From Gari tellinella (Eukaryota > Mollusca > Bivalvia > Cardiida > Psammobiidae): a stretch of DNA of 64,000 bases. The notes below the pieces were generated by a model. The model had not been told where the DNA came from, ran no database searches, and saw nothing but the letters and a program-made list of their open reading frames with translations. The position numbers were made by a program, and so were the translations under genes. Shown piece by piece: positions 52,501 to 61,469 of this stretch (positions are counted from its first letter, which is position 1; each line of letters begins with the position of its first letter). The stretch is from the NCBI GenBank assembly GCA_922989275.2, contig OV277857.1:78981321-79045320 (forward strand). Direction: 5' to 3'.

Positions 52501-55500
52501 AGCTTTTATCGGATATTCACCAAACATGCTGAAAATATTTATTCATAAAAAATTTAGGTCTAGTTTGATTATTACTGAAATCGCATGTGGCATATCTGAG
52601 TTTTTTCCCTTTATGTATTAAAAAATGACTGTTTTCAGCAAGTTTTGCTCTCAAACACAAATGCGTTTAATTTGATCTTCACCAAACTTGCTGAAAACGT
52701 TTATTGATATAAAATCAAGGTTTAGTTTGATTACTACTAAAATCGCATAAGGTATATCTGAGTTATTGCCTTTTTATTAATAAAAAATGACGGTTTCAGT
52801 CATTTTTGCACCCTAACAGATACAGTTTTTATCGGATATTCACTAAACTTGCTGAAAATATTTAATTACATAAGATTTAGGTCTAGTTTGATTATTACAA
52901 AAATCGCATATGGCATGTCTGAGTTTTGGCCCTTTAAGTATTAAAAATGACTGTTTCAGCATTTTTTGCTTTCTAACACATACAGCTTATATCAGATATG
53001 CCCTTGAATGACTGAAAATTTCATTTTTTAATTATTCAAGGGCAATAACTCAGACATGCCTCATGCGATTTTGCTAGTTATTAAACCTGACCTAGATTCT
53101 ATACTAATAAATATTTGTAGCAAGTTTAGTGAAGATCCAAAAAGAAGTGTTTGAGTTAGAGAGCGGACAAGGCTGAAACAGTCATTTTCAGCAAGCTCAA
53201 GGTATAGATTCTCCGTAAAATTTATTAATCGTTTACCCACCGTGAATAATATACACACGTTTTGACTGCACCTCATAGTAACCAAAATATTATAAATTAA
53301 ATTTAAAAGCGAATTTCTTAGATAAAGCCGGTTTTTGTGAAAGAATCACGTCCCACGTAGTTCAAATGGGACCCCAAACAACCGTTTTATGCAGGTTTCT
53401 CAAACACACAATGCGGCTTTAACTTTTTACCACTGAAACTTTAAATAGATAGTTCCAGTTTGCAATTAAGTCTAGTCCACTTTTGATTATCTAGGGTAGT
53501 TTTATTTTTATTTTTCAAAATTCGAAATAGTGCAGATCCTGATCACGGAGCTTTTATAGGAGCCATCGACACTGTTTGCGCATATAACAGGATCACTACT
53601 CTCATGTACACTTTTTGTAGATGACGAGTACATTTTTCATAAGAATTCTGGCGGAAGGTCGGTGGTTCTACCCAGGTGCCGATTTGTGTATGAAACAGTG
53701 CATAAATGACTTCTGGGGTTTTCCTCCACCTGTACTTAGCTGGACGTCGGGATATGACTGAAATACTGTTGAAAGCGACGTAAAATCAAAACAAATCGAA
53801 TCAAATTCATAAGAATTTAATGTGTTAAACGGAAAATAAAACGTCGATACATGTTAATAATACACCGAGTGTCTCTAAATATAAAGCTTTGAAAATATAA
53901 TTAGCCTTACAATGGATCAATAACATTGTATACACTATAAATGTGAATCGTAAAGATCTTGTACAATAAATAGAGGCTAATCAATTACTTTCGATTGATA
54001 TGAAAAATATATCACGAGAATGGTTTGTTATCTTGTTAAAAACGTGTCCGCGTCAACAATTAATTTTGCGTGTTTTCTCTGTTTATAAACGTCATTAAAA
54101 TGTTTATAATAAATAGAATAATCAATTCCTTTGGATTGATATGAAAACTATCTCATGGGTTGTTATCTGGTTAAAAAACTCGTCCTGTGGAGTCGTTTTT
54201 TAACCAGACATCAACCTATTCTCGTGATATATTTTTCATATCAATCCAATGGAATTGATTATCCTCTATATATCTGTCACAAACAAGATATCTCGTCAAA
54301 GGACTTTAATGTTTAAATTTGATGAAGAGATATCTAAGGGATCCGGTTAAGCACGTGTTTACAAATATTACCACCATTGTCTTGTTTATGTCTTCCCCAA
54401 ATATTGTGTCGTGACTACTCTTTCAAAACGAATGTAGAATAGTCACAATACAGGGCTTAGTGGTGACATTATAACCCATTGCCCTATTTAGCCCTATTTA
54501 GCCTATTTCAAGTTTTGAAGATAGGTGACTACTAATAAATGCAGGTTGAAACAGGGCTGCCATAAGTTGACATGAAAAATCCTAAGATTTCCAAATTTGC
54601 ATTTTTCAAGTGCGATTTTACGAATCGTACCTTTACCCCATAGCCTGTTTCTAATTTTGTTGACATGCGACTACTTAAAGCAGGATGTAAGTAAAGCAGA
54701 ATGCGCCCTAAGGCGCATTCTGCTTTACTTTCAGCCTGCTTTAAGCTACCATGTACTGGAAAAAATTCCGAAGATTTAGGAAAAATCCGGAGAAGTGGCA
54801 GCCCTGTTGAAAGTAAAGCAGAACGCGCCGTACGGCGCATTCTGCTTAACTTTCAGCTTGCTTTAAGCTACCATCTTCAAGAAAATATTTGCTTATGACA
54901 CATATTAATAATAGTAAAATCTGGACCTATTTTCTTTAGTGTAGGCATAAATTATAGGCGTAAAAAGGCGTATTTATGGTATAATGAGTTAAACAACCCT
55001 TATCTTGAGCTGTGGTTTTGTTTCAGGTTTTTGTCAGTACCAGGAGGGGAACTTATTGTATCCAGAGAGCAGCTGACCAGGGTAAACCTTTCGACCACCT
55101 TGCCATCACTCGCTTCCGGCAAAAACTTCCGGTGAAACTGATGCGACCGTACCATTTTAGCAGGATAAACCAGCGCTACAACCACAAGAATTATGGCCTC
55201 GCCCCAAACTTTAATTTTGAATCAGCATCCGTTACAATAAGCGACGACTTGCCAAACAGAATATTGCTGGGTAGAATCACCATACATACAAACGTCGCTC
55301 AGTTTACTGAAAATGGCGCCATCTTTGAAGACGGTGCAAAGATTGATGACATCGATGTCGTCATATTAGGTACTGGTTATGTGTATAGCTTTCCATTTCT
55401 GGACGATTCTATTATCAAAATGGATGGTCACTTCTCCTACCTCTTCAAGCAAGTTTGGCCGACTGATCTCAACCCAACCACCCTGGCTGTTATCGGCCTG

Positions 55501-56034
55501 GTTCAACCATTTGGACCTCTTCCGCCAGTGTTAGAAATGCAAGCCCGCTGGGCGGCGCATGTGTTTGCTGGGAGAAGCTCGATTCCTTCATGCAGTAAAA
55601 GGCTTGAGGTAGTCGAGGAATGGAGAGATTTGGTAAAGGAAAGGTATATTGACGCAGCAAGATACAGTACCCAGATTTACTTCATTCAGTATATAGACAG
55701 TGTCGCAGAGTTCATTGGTTGCAAACCGAATCTTTGGAAACTGTTCTTCCAGGATTTCAGTCTATGGTACCACGTGGTCTTCTGTGGAGCCACACCTCCT
55801 CAGTGGCGATTGGATGGTCCAGGAAAGTGGTCTGGAGCGAGGCGGGCTATAGAGACGGTGGAAGAGAACACGTGGTTTCCAATGCAGACCAGGAAGTCTG
55901 GGGACGGGGAAGCGGACGGTCTTTATGAAGGCTGGATTGAGTTGTTCAAGAAATGTGTAGTTTTGTTTCTTGGGCTGATGCTGTTTAAGGTTCTGTTTTC
56001 TAACGGCTATCACACATTTCTAGTAAATTTGTGA
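46418..56034 (+). CDS. FMO-like: flavin-containing monooxygenase, complete, 5 coding exons
   Basis: FAD- and NADPH-dependent enzyme of the endoplasmic reticulum that oxygenates soft nucleophiles (N, S); FMO5-type enzymes can also do Baeyer-Villiger oxidation. Exons 46418-46529, 47401-47612, 49418-49627, 51822-51917, 55027-56034 join in frame to 545 residues (family 530-560). Seen: FAD motif GAGVAG 9-14; Asn62 in NTSKEM; FMO signature [11 protein letters not shown] with Phe167, Gly169, His173, Phe177; NADPH motif GIGNSA 192-197; GTGY 325-328 (usually ATGY); C-terminal hydrophobic anchor in the last 30 residues ([15 protein letters not shown]). An acceptor directly precedes the ATG, so there is a 5' UTR intron. 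Substrate and subtype are not decided by the sequence. No breaks. It follows the P450 in the same direction, but nothing shows shared regulation. Confidence 0.95.
46588..46830. repeat. HP-C hairpin element
   Basis: Core AGAGTGTAGACCCTGATCAG and complement around AAGGCGCCTTAAGGAGCCCT; flank TGACAAGTGTAATCTCC. Confidence 0.7.
46882..47087. repeat. HP-B2 element, inverted copy of 27229-27424
   Basis: TTAA 46878 and 47088; ends CCCTTAGCCCGC and GGCAGGCTAAGGG. Core arms are paired around GACGCCGAGTTACTCGGCGT. Differs from the P450-intron copy by few bases. Confidence 0.85.
47098..47175. repeat. family I half element
   Basis: GCTCAAATCTGACCAATCAA and ACCTTGGGCCCAGGTT; one arm of the palindrome seen complete at 56783. 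Confidence 0.5.
47401..47612 (+). CDS. FMO-like: FMO exon 2
   Basis: Residues 38-108. [22 protein letters not shown] and [14 protein letters not shown] are FMO signatures. Acceptor ATCCAG, donor GTGAGT. Confidence 0.95.
47715..47883. repeat. family F element, degenerate
   Basis: Right end GGAAAGAATAAAATCTTCTC then AACTGTA; B-type core (GGAACCTGATCAGACGCAGG) in the middle. Confidence 0.5.
47889..48136. repeat. HP-A hairpin element
   Basis: TTAA 47885 and 48137; start CCCATTACCCAATAGCC; tip GCGCCTTAATGCGC. 48141-48680 shows only a GAT microsatellite (about 48281-48298) and weak A/D traces. Confidence 0.75.
48690..48889. repeat. family G palindrome, TA-flanked
   Basis: CAGTCGAACTTCGATATCTC and TATCGAAGTTCGACTGTA ends; inside, AGTTAAAACGCGGTTTAGC pairs with GCTGCGTTTTAACTTTGAA. 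Confidence 0.75.
48935..49263. repeat. HP-A element with duplicated core
   Basis: Two cores (49038-49092 and 49148-49217), each followed by ACTAGAAACATG and a GGGTAAAGGTTA end, so the right part is duplicated. Close to the exon 3 acceptor. Confidence 0.65.
49418..49627 (+). CDS. FMO-like: FMO exon 3: FMO signature
   Basis: Residues 109-178. [14 protein letters not shown] and [12 protein letters not shown]. Acceptor GTTACAG, donor GTAAAA, both phase 0. Confidence 0.95.
49683..49750. repeat. HP-B4 left half
   Basis: CCCTTTAACTCTCAATGACG, then CAGTTTGGGTCCTGATCAG; stops abruptly at CGCCGTG. A half C-like arm follows (CAGACCCTAATCAG). Confidence 0.6.
49751..51579. other. FMO intron 3, mostly unassigned
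   Basis: Short frames at 50312-50584 (+) and 50604-50942 (-; Arg-rich, about 112 residues) resemble nothing I recognise and have no splice or start support. 51236-51300 is a weak HP-B trace. Confidence 0.3.
51580..51680. repeat. family I palindrome
   Basis: GAGTCTGAGATCGTTCTCAA and GCTCAAATCTGACCATTCAA with ACCTTGGGGCATAG. Confidence 0.5.
51822..51917 (+). CDS. FMO-like: FMO exon 4: NADPH motif
   Basis: Residues 179-210. [19 protein letters not shown]. Acceptor TTTTCAG, donor GTAAGT. Confidence 0.95.
52240..53190. repeat. HEL-like tandem, about 155-bp units, last unit inverted
   Basis: Head-like CCGCCCATCCATCCATC (52275), then four units with ATGACTGTTTCAG, TTCACCAAACTTGCTGAAAA and GTCTAGTTTGATTA. 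The final part (53030-53165) reads the same unit on the other strand (GCAAGTTTAGTGAAGATCC, GTTAGAGAGCGGACAAG), making a partial fold-back. Confidence 0.6.
53422..53830. repeat. HP-C element hosting a SINE
   Basis: TTAA 53418; GAAACTTTAAATAGATAG; degenerate core AGTGCAGATCCTGATCACGG/GGAGCCATCGACACTG. The right part resumes after the SINE with AATGTGTTAAAC. Confidence 0.6.
53648..53805 (+). mobile_element. SINE, 12-bp TSD
   Basis: Flanked by TTCATAAGAATT (53636-53647 and 53806-53817). Contains GGTGGTTCTACCC near the 5' end (tRNA B-box-like), GGTTTTCCTCCACC, and the tail GACTGAAATACTGTTGAAAG then CGACGTAAAATC. The tail matches what I know of MetaSINE-type elements in molluscs. 5' truncated. Confidence 0.75.
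53975..54275. repeat. three-armed palindromic repeat
   Basis: ATCAATTNCTTTNGATTGATATG occurs at about 53980 and 54120 in one direction and at about 54236-54262 in the other. 54120-54270 folds on itself (GGTTAAAAAACTCG with CGTTTTTTAACC). Confidence 0.65.
54477..54988. repeat. HP-A element hosting the chimeric element
   Basis: Left CCCATTGCCCTATTTAGCC, left core arm GCAGGTTGAAA, then the insertion 54552-54806; the core continues with GTAAAGCAGAACGCGCC, tip GCGCCGTACGGCGC (54825-54838). Right TTAA 54989. Confidence 0.7.
54552..54806. mobile_element. chimeric element: CAGGG ends around an HP-A core, second copy
   Basis: Same composite as 19617-19872: CAGGGCTGCCATAAGTTGA and TGGCAGCCCTG ends, HP-A core inside with tip GCGCCCTAAGGCGC (54703-54716). 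6-bp TSD TTGAAA (54546-54551, 54807-54812). Confidence 0.85.
55027..56034 (+). CDS. FMO-like: FMO exon 5: C-terminal half
   Basis: Residues 211-545 in one uninterrupted exon. [71 protein letters not shown], and C-terminal anchor. Acceptor GTTTCAG; stop TGA 56032-56034. Confidence 0.95.
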   Translation, partial: VFVSTRRGTYCIQRAADQGKPFDHLAITRFRQKLPVKLMRPYHFSRINQRYNHKNYGLAPNFNFESASVTISDDLPNRILLGRITIHTNVAQFTENGAIFEDGAKIDDIDVVILGTGYVYSFPFLDDSIIKMDGHFSYLFKQVWPTDLNPTTLAVIGLVQPFGPLPPVLEMQARWAAHVFAGRSSIPSCSKRLEVVEEWRDLVKERYIDAARYSTQIYFIQYIDSVAEFIGCKPNLWKLFFQDFSLWYHVVFCGATPPQWRLDGPGKWSGARRAIETVEENTWFPMQTRKSGDGEADGLYEGWIELFKKCVVLFLGLMLFKVLFSNGYHTFLVNL

Positions 56035-56099
56035 AATAGAAAATTTATAATATTATTTCAAAGCGCATTTCAACTGACCCATAGAAACCGTTGAGAATC

Positions 56100-56283
56100 T
56101 GGGACTTGTCTTTCGAAACGTCGTACGACAAATATTGTCGTAAGTCAGATTATAAAATTCTGAAATATTATTTATTTATCCAATCTTATCCTGTCTTGTG
56201 ACATCTCTTTTGAATCGTCCTGAAAAGGTGTATTTTAAAATTTTGGCTTACAACCGTTTTAGTCGTACGACGTTTGGAAAAAA
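56100..56283. repeat. family E palindrome
   Basis: CGAAACGTCGTACGACAAAT and TTTTAGTCGTACGACGTTTG ends; interior TTGTGACATCTCTTTTGAAT. Related to 58818-59236. Confidence 0.65.
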
Positions 56284-56299
56284 AATCCATTAACCCCTT

Positions 56300-56405
56300 C
56301 ACTGCCTTACCCCGACTACAAAGGTTATTTGCAAACAGTTTAGATGTTGACCACGACGACGCGTAATGCGGCATCTGATCAGGATCCAAACTATTTGACA
56401 CTCAA
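56300..56405. repeat. HP-B core hairpin
   Basis: GCAAACAGTTTAGATGTTGA and ATCTGATCAGGATCCAAACT around GACGCGTAATGCGGC. Start CCCCTTCACTGCC resembles B4. Confidence 0.6.
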
Positions 56406-56530
56406 TTTTAAACTTCTTGAGTCAAAATAACACACACAAATTTGAGATATAAAACAGACAGAAGCATGACAGTGAGGTCTACCGTTACTTCTGGCACATG
56501 TGCCGTAGGAAGATGTTTTTAAATTTACAC

Positions 56531-56711
56531 GCAGAGCTTCGGATAAGGGTAGTTTATTTCAAATACTAACATACTCATTTCTCAACCAAACCTTATGGTC
56601 TGACAACTTTGTAAAATTGTCTCTAATAGTAGTCACACCATAGCATTTGTTGTAGACATAATAGGAAGCTGTTGGAATTGTTCAGTTTACTAATTCGTAT
56701 CTGGAACCTTG
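56531..56711. repeat. family H palindrome
   Basis: CAGAGCTTCGGATAAGGGTA start; ACCTTATGGTCTGACAAC and TAGTCACACCATAGC inside; right end ATCTGGAACCTT. Confidence 0.6.
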
Positions 56712-56782
56712 GTACCAAATAAACTTTATGTCAAGAAGGCATTTACACTGACTCTCATTAATATATACAGTCTTGAAATCAG

Positions 56783-56945
56783 GCCCCAAGGTTAAAAAGC
56801 ACTTAGTTGAGTCCTATATTGTTCTAAAGCATTTGATTGGTCAGATTTGAGCAAAAGCTCAAATTTGATCGATCAAATGCTTCAGAACGTTCTCAGACCC
56901 AACTCATGCACTTTATAACATTTGACCCTGGTGTTAAAATAGCGA
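56783..56945. repeat. family I palindrome, complete
   Basis: CCCCAAGGTTAAAAAGCA to CATTTGACCCTGGTG; centre TTTGAGCAAAAGCTCAAA is a perfect palindrome and ATTTGATTGGTCAG pairs with TTGATCGATCAAAT. Confidence 0.65.
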
Positions 56946-57032
56946 CTACTAGTTTGACTAATGCGAAAGATAGACGACTGCTCAATACAAGATAGAAAGT
57001 CTGGAGAAATGCCGTTTAGCGAGGTTTACTAC

Positions 57033-57394
57033 ATTCAGCGCTCTCTACAACGGCATTCCCCACAATGACCCCCTCCTTACAACGGCCATTGCCGCTGTTC
57101 CCGTAACAAGACATTTATGTCCAATCTTTTCATGGCTGCAATACCGTCTGCTTAAATTTGTCGTCTGCTGTTTTTTCTCAAAGCTACATATAAGTGAACA
57201 TTTTGATAGAATAAATATAATGACGAGTGACAAACAGCTTGAATCCAGATCAGACGCCGCGTTACGCGGCGTCTGATCTGGATTCAAGCTGTTTGCAATG
57301 TAAACAAAATGTCCATCCCTGTAACGACTCCCTCCGAACAACACACACATTGTTTGTCTCCCATTGGGTGTCGATGTAGAGAGGGAGCGCTGTA
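57033..57394. repeat. HP-B3 element with perfect core
   Basis: TTCAGCGCTCTCTACAACGG to GAGAGGGAGCGCTGTA. Arms AAACAGCTTGAATCCAGATC and complement around AGACGCCGCGTTACGCGGCG. Nearly the same as 60138-60499. Confidence 0.8.
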
Positions 57395-57599
57395 TATAGA
57401 ATGTATTAATAAAACATTTTACAGAACGAATGAAAACTGATATTAAACAGTTATTCAAATATTGATATGCTGTTGTGGAGACTGTTTTAATGTATAAATA
57501 TAGTATATAACATTAAATATAACTGTCTTTTACATTGTTCCCCATTTCAGTTAAGCATTTAAACATTTGGGATCTACGAAACAATCAACCCTTGCGACG

Positions 57600-58090
57600 A
57601 TACTCGTCAGTTACAAACAGTGTACATGTGAAGAGTGCGTACTTGTCAAATACAAACCTTACACAAAGCACGATAACAGAAATGACGAGTGTACACGTTA
57701 TCAGGGATCGATGGGTCAAACAACCATTTCATTAATGTTTATACAGTTTGGATCCATATGAGACATATAAGTTACTGACTACAGTGTACACGCCGGTGTA
57801 ACGCAATAGAAGGACCCACCCCTGCTAAAATGACCCATGGGTCATGTCACTATGTAGAACAGTGACCCGGGTATTTTACTACGTAGAAAAATGACCCAAG
57901 ACCGTAGAAAAGGACCCCATAGACTCGTAGTAGAATGACCCCCTCACTGTCTGGGGTAATTTCTCTATACATAGTATAAAGACCCGGGTCCTTTTGCACG
58001 GGTGGGTCATTCTCTTGCGTTACACCCGGCACTAATCGTTCGGCTACGTACAAGTGTACTCTTCACAGGTTCACTGTTTGTAAATGACTA
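57600..58090. repeat. HP-C remnants hosting a fold-back
   Basis: TACAAACAGTGTACATGTGA and ACGTACAAGTGTACTCTTCA are HP-C flank sequences on either side of the insertion 57792-58030. Confidence 0.5.
57792..58030. mobile_element. 239-bp fold-back with ATGACCC repeats
   Basis: Ends GCCGGTGTAACGCAATAG and GCGTTACACCCGGC are complementary. The interior repeats ATGACCC/GGGTCAT at least six times, including the palindrome ATGACCCATGGGTCAT (57833-57848), often after GTAGAA. Confidence 0.75.
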
Positions 58091-58136
58091 GGGTTGTATG
58101 TTTTAAAACGTCCCAGGCGGTTACTCATCCAAGTAC

Positions 58137-58456
58137 TATAGTGGAGAAGACGTTATTCTTTCCCAACATTCGCGTTTACGCTAAAACGACTATTTCCAGT
58201 GCAAATAGTTTTGTTTAAACTTACTTTATTTCAGATATTGTGCATGCACACAATACATTGATATATTAAAAAAGGATTGGAGCGGAAGCTATGCTTATAG
58301 AGATCATTTCCTTAAAGAGTAATCCGGCGTCTAATCAGGCTCCAAACTATTTGCATACCAGATTAAACTGCCCTTTTCTCAATTTTATTGCAATTTTTTT
58401 TGCGTATGCGTTTCGTTTGCATTTAGACGGGGAAGAATAACATCTTCTCAACTGTA
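58137..58456. repeat. family F element, TA-flanked
   Basis: TATAGTGGAGAAGACGTTATT and AATAACATCTTCTCAACTGTA ends; GCGTTTACGC / GCGTATGCGTTTCG inside; B-type core traces near 58325-58355. 58510-58700 holds further C and B scraps. Confidence 0.65.
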
Positions 58457-58817
58457 AACGAGCCTGACGCCGCCTAATTTCTGTGATCGGACGATCTGGA
58501 TCTAAACTGTTAGTTCAGGAAAATATATACCTTACACATACATGCAGCACGGTAACGGAAGATGACGGGTGTACACGTTATCAGTGATCAATGGGTGAAA
58601 CAACCATGGTATTGGTGTTTATACAGTTTGGATCCATGTGAGACGCAGGGTTACTTGTCATTACATCTAGATCCAAGCTATTTGACACTCGGGTGATATT
58701 ATCGGATTGAAAATGTAGATAAAATAATAAGTACAGCAGGGACATCACACTCGCACAAACGTGTGTGATGGTGTTGTTGGTAAGAAGGACTTGGGTCCAT
58801 TCGAAGCCATATAGTAT

Positions 58818-59236
58818 ATTGATGCGTCCGTCATAAAACTTCGTACGACAAAAACGGTCGTAAGTCAAAACTTTAAAATATATTTAATTTCTGATTTCTC
58901 TATCTAATCCTGTATTGTGACATCTTTTCAAGACGAGTCCAAAGAGATATAATATGGAGAAATAAATAATAATTGAGACTTTTATGATCTGACTTACGAC
59001 TACAGTGGAGAAATCGTTATTCTTTCCCAATAAACGCGTTTACGCTTAAACTGTTATTTCCATTGCAAACAGTTTGGAGCTAGATCAGACGCCAAGATAA
59101 AAAATAATTATCAAAATTGTCCAAAAAATGTACTTGTCTACGGTTTAGTGTTTTGCGTTTGCGTTTCGTTTCGTTTAAACGGGAAAGAATAACAGATTCT
59201 CCACTGTACATTTGTCGTACGAAGTTTTATTAAACG
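58818..59236. repeat. family E element hosting family F
   Basis: ACTTCGTACGACAAAAACGG start and TTTGTCGTACGAAGTTTTAT end; interrupted at 59001-59208. Confidence 0.65.
59001..59208. repeat. family F element in family E
   Basis: TACAGTGGAGAAATCGTTATT to AATAACAGATTCTCCACTGTA, clean TA ends; B-type core arm GCAAACAGTTTGGAGCTAGA. Confidence 0.75.
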
Positions 59237-59473
59237 GGCCCCATGTCAGCATCAGCTCACTTTCGTTGGGACGTTTTGCGTCGTGTACACCGACCCTGCA
59301 TCCAAAAACTGTTTACATCGTGTATACCGCTTTTATAGTCGTGTCCAGTTCACTCTTAGACAAAATAAAAAAGTACCTATGTTTCCGGTAACCCGACCGA
59401 CCCTATTTTTCCCCAGACCCTAAACATTTGTTTCCCTTTTCGAAAAATGTATTGGCAAATGTCGGCCATTTGA

Positions 59474-59582
59474 TTTGATTTGTTTTGATTTTACGTCGCT
59501 TTCAACAGTATTTCAGTCATATCGCGACGTCCAGCTTATTACAGGTGGAGGAAGACATAAAACGGCAACTGGGTAGAACCAC
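59474..59582 (-). mobile_element. SINE, minus strand, 12-bp TSD
   Basis: Same family as 53648-53805, reverse strand: TTTTACGTCGCTTTCAACAG, AGTATTTCAGTCATATCGCG, CAGGTGGAGGAAGAC. TSD TCGGCCATTTGA at 59462-59473 and 59583-59594. Confidence 0.75.
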
Positions 59583-59599
59583 TCGGCCATTTGAAGAAC

Positions 59600-60137
59600 G
59601 TGTAATAGAATATATTCTCCATTTAATTGTTTAAAAAGCTAATTTATAGGCGTTTAAGTGTTTTCAAAATCGATTTTTGAATAAGATCTAACAAATATCG
59701 ATGTGAAATTTGCTCTAAATCTGCCATAAAGTAGCTTCCTTGAAGATAAGTTAACTATTGACACATTCAACATGCAGACAGCACATTTTAATGACACATT
59801 TGACTGCATACAACACATTTCAAAACATTATTCATTCCATATGTCATATATAAGTCACTGCTTTACCATCTTGGTATATCAATATTACAAACAATTAAAA
59901 CCGGTTAAGATTTTAAGATAATGTTGGTAATTGGTCCAATAAATAAAATAAACAATTTGAATGGATATTTATAAGGGTTTTTATGTATGGCCCAGGACTC
60001 TGCACAATAGAATACATTTAAACATTTTCATATATAAAATATTCCATCAGAAAGTTAAATGTATTATTATTGAATGTGTTTAAAAAAAGAAAAAAAAAGA
60101 TTTCCCGGCTGTCCGTCCCTAATATTTTTTGGGTATG
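59600..60137. other. no feature recognised
   Basis: AT-rich sequence without repeat or coding signal I can name. Confidence 0.3.
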
Positions 60138-60499
60138 TACAGTGTTCCCTCTCTACAACGGCCCTCCCAACAACGACTCCCTCCTTACAACGACCCTTGC
60201 CGCTGTTCCCTAAACAGGACACTTATGTCTAACGCCTTTACTGTAGCAATATCGTCTGCTTAAAATGGTCGTCTGCTAATTTTCTCAAAGTTACATAATG
60301 GACATTTTGACAGGAAAAATACTTATTGACACGTGACAAACAGCTTGAATCCAGATCAGACGCCGCGTTACGCGGCGTCTTATCTGGATTCAAGCTGTTT
60401 GCAAATGTAACCAGTTTCCCTCTCTATAACGACTCCCTCTGATCAACGTACATATTTTTTGTCTCCCATTGGGTGTCGTTGTAGAGAGGGAGCGCTGTA
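60138..60499. repeat. HP-B3 element with perfect core
   Basis: TACAGTGTTCCCTCTCTAC to GTAGAGAGGGAGCGCTGTA, TA-flanked; core around GACGCCGCGTTACGCGGCGT. Sister of 57033-57394. Confidence 0.8.
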
Positions 60500-60720
60500 A
60501 TAGGAAACACAGGTATTTTTTTAATTTGCCTTATTTCTACCAATGACTGGTGTTAACTTTCTAACGTCATTTTATAGCCCGTGAAAACATATACTTTTAA
60601 ACCAATCATGTTAGCCATCACTTTTTCCATTGTTATGTCTTGTTTCGTGCTGTCTAACTTTCCTCTATGGAGGTTGGCTGGATTAGTAAGAATGCGTTAT
60701 ACTGTGTACGTGTGTTACGG

Positions 60721-60750
60721 CCCGCGCGCGCGTGTGTGTGTCTCTCTCTC
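60721..60750. repeat. compound microsatellite
   Basis: (CG)n, (TG)n and (TC)n runs follow one another. 60500-61128 is otherwise unassigned. Confidence 0.8.
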
Positions 60751-61128
60751 AATCCCTGCATCACATATGTATCCAAACTGTTTGATACCTTTCTTACATT
60801 TTCTGAGACCATCTCAGATAATTGTAGCACTTAGAGTGCCGAGCGCGACTTGGCGGGTATATTTGTAAAAGGTTGGCATGATGCTGACCATTGTCGACTT
60901 TGGATGACAGTTGGATGACGCATCTGAAAATTCTTGGTGGAACGTTTAACCTTATTACGAACAAAATAAACAATATTTTCGTTCAATGTAGGCGTCGAAT
61001 AAGTTGGCATCTAACCAGGATACATATTCTGAAATAAATAAATTATTCCTTTAAAAATTTTACCAATAAAATCCATGACGTATGAAAATATGAACGGACA
61101 ACGGGTGTCGGACGGAGGGCGATCACAA

Positions 61129-61335
61129 TACAGTTAAATCTCTCTATAACGACCACTAAACAAAAAGCTATTTGATTTTACAAACGACAGGTGACAGCTT
61201 AAAGCGAGGTGACAGTAAAACAGAAAACTCATTGAGGAGCATTCTGTTTCCTGTCACATTGCTTTAAGCTGTCAACTGCATTAAACATCTTATAATGAAC
61301 ACAGTATAGTGGTCGTAATAGAGAGGTTTCACAAT
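61129..61335. repeat. HP-D hairpin element
   Basis: TACAGTTAAATCTCTCTATA to GTCGTAATAGAGAGGTTTC; arms AAAGCGAGGTGACAGTAAAA and complement; right end slightly decayed. Confidence 0.75.
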
Positions 61336-61469
61336 AACTCATCCTGAGCCTTTGACTCAGGCGAGCTAAAATGCACATTGAATCTTACATTAATGATATG
61401 TGTAAGTTAAACATATTGTTTAACCCATTAACCACTAATGACGTATAATTTCGTCTTTTATAAACAGTA

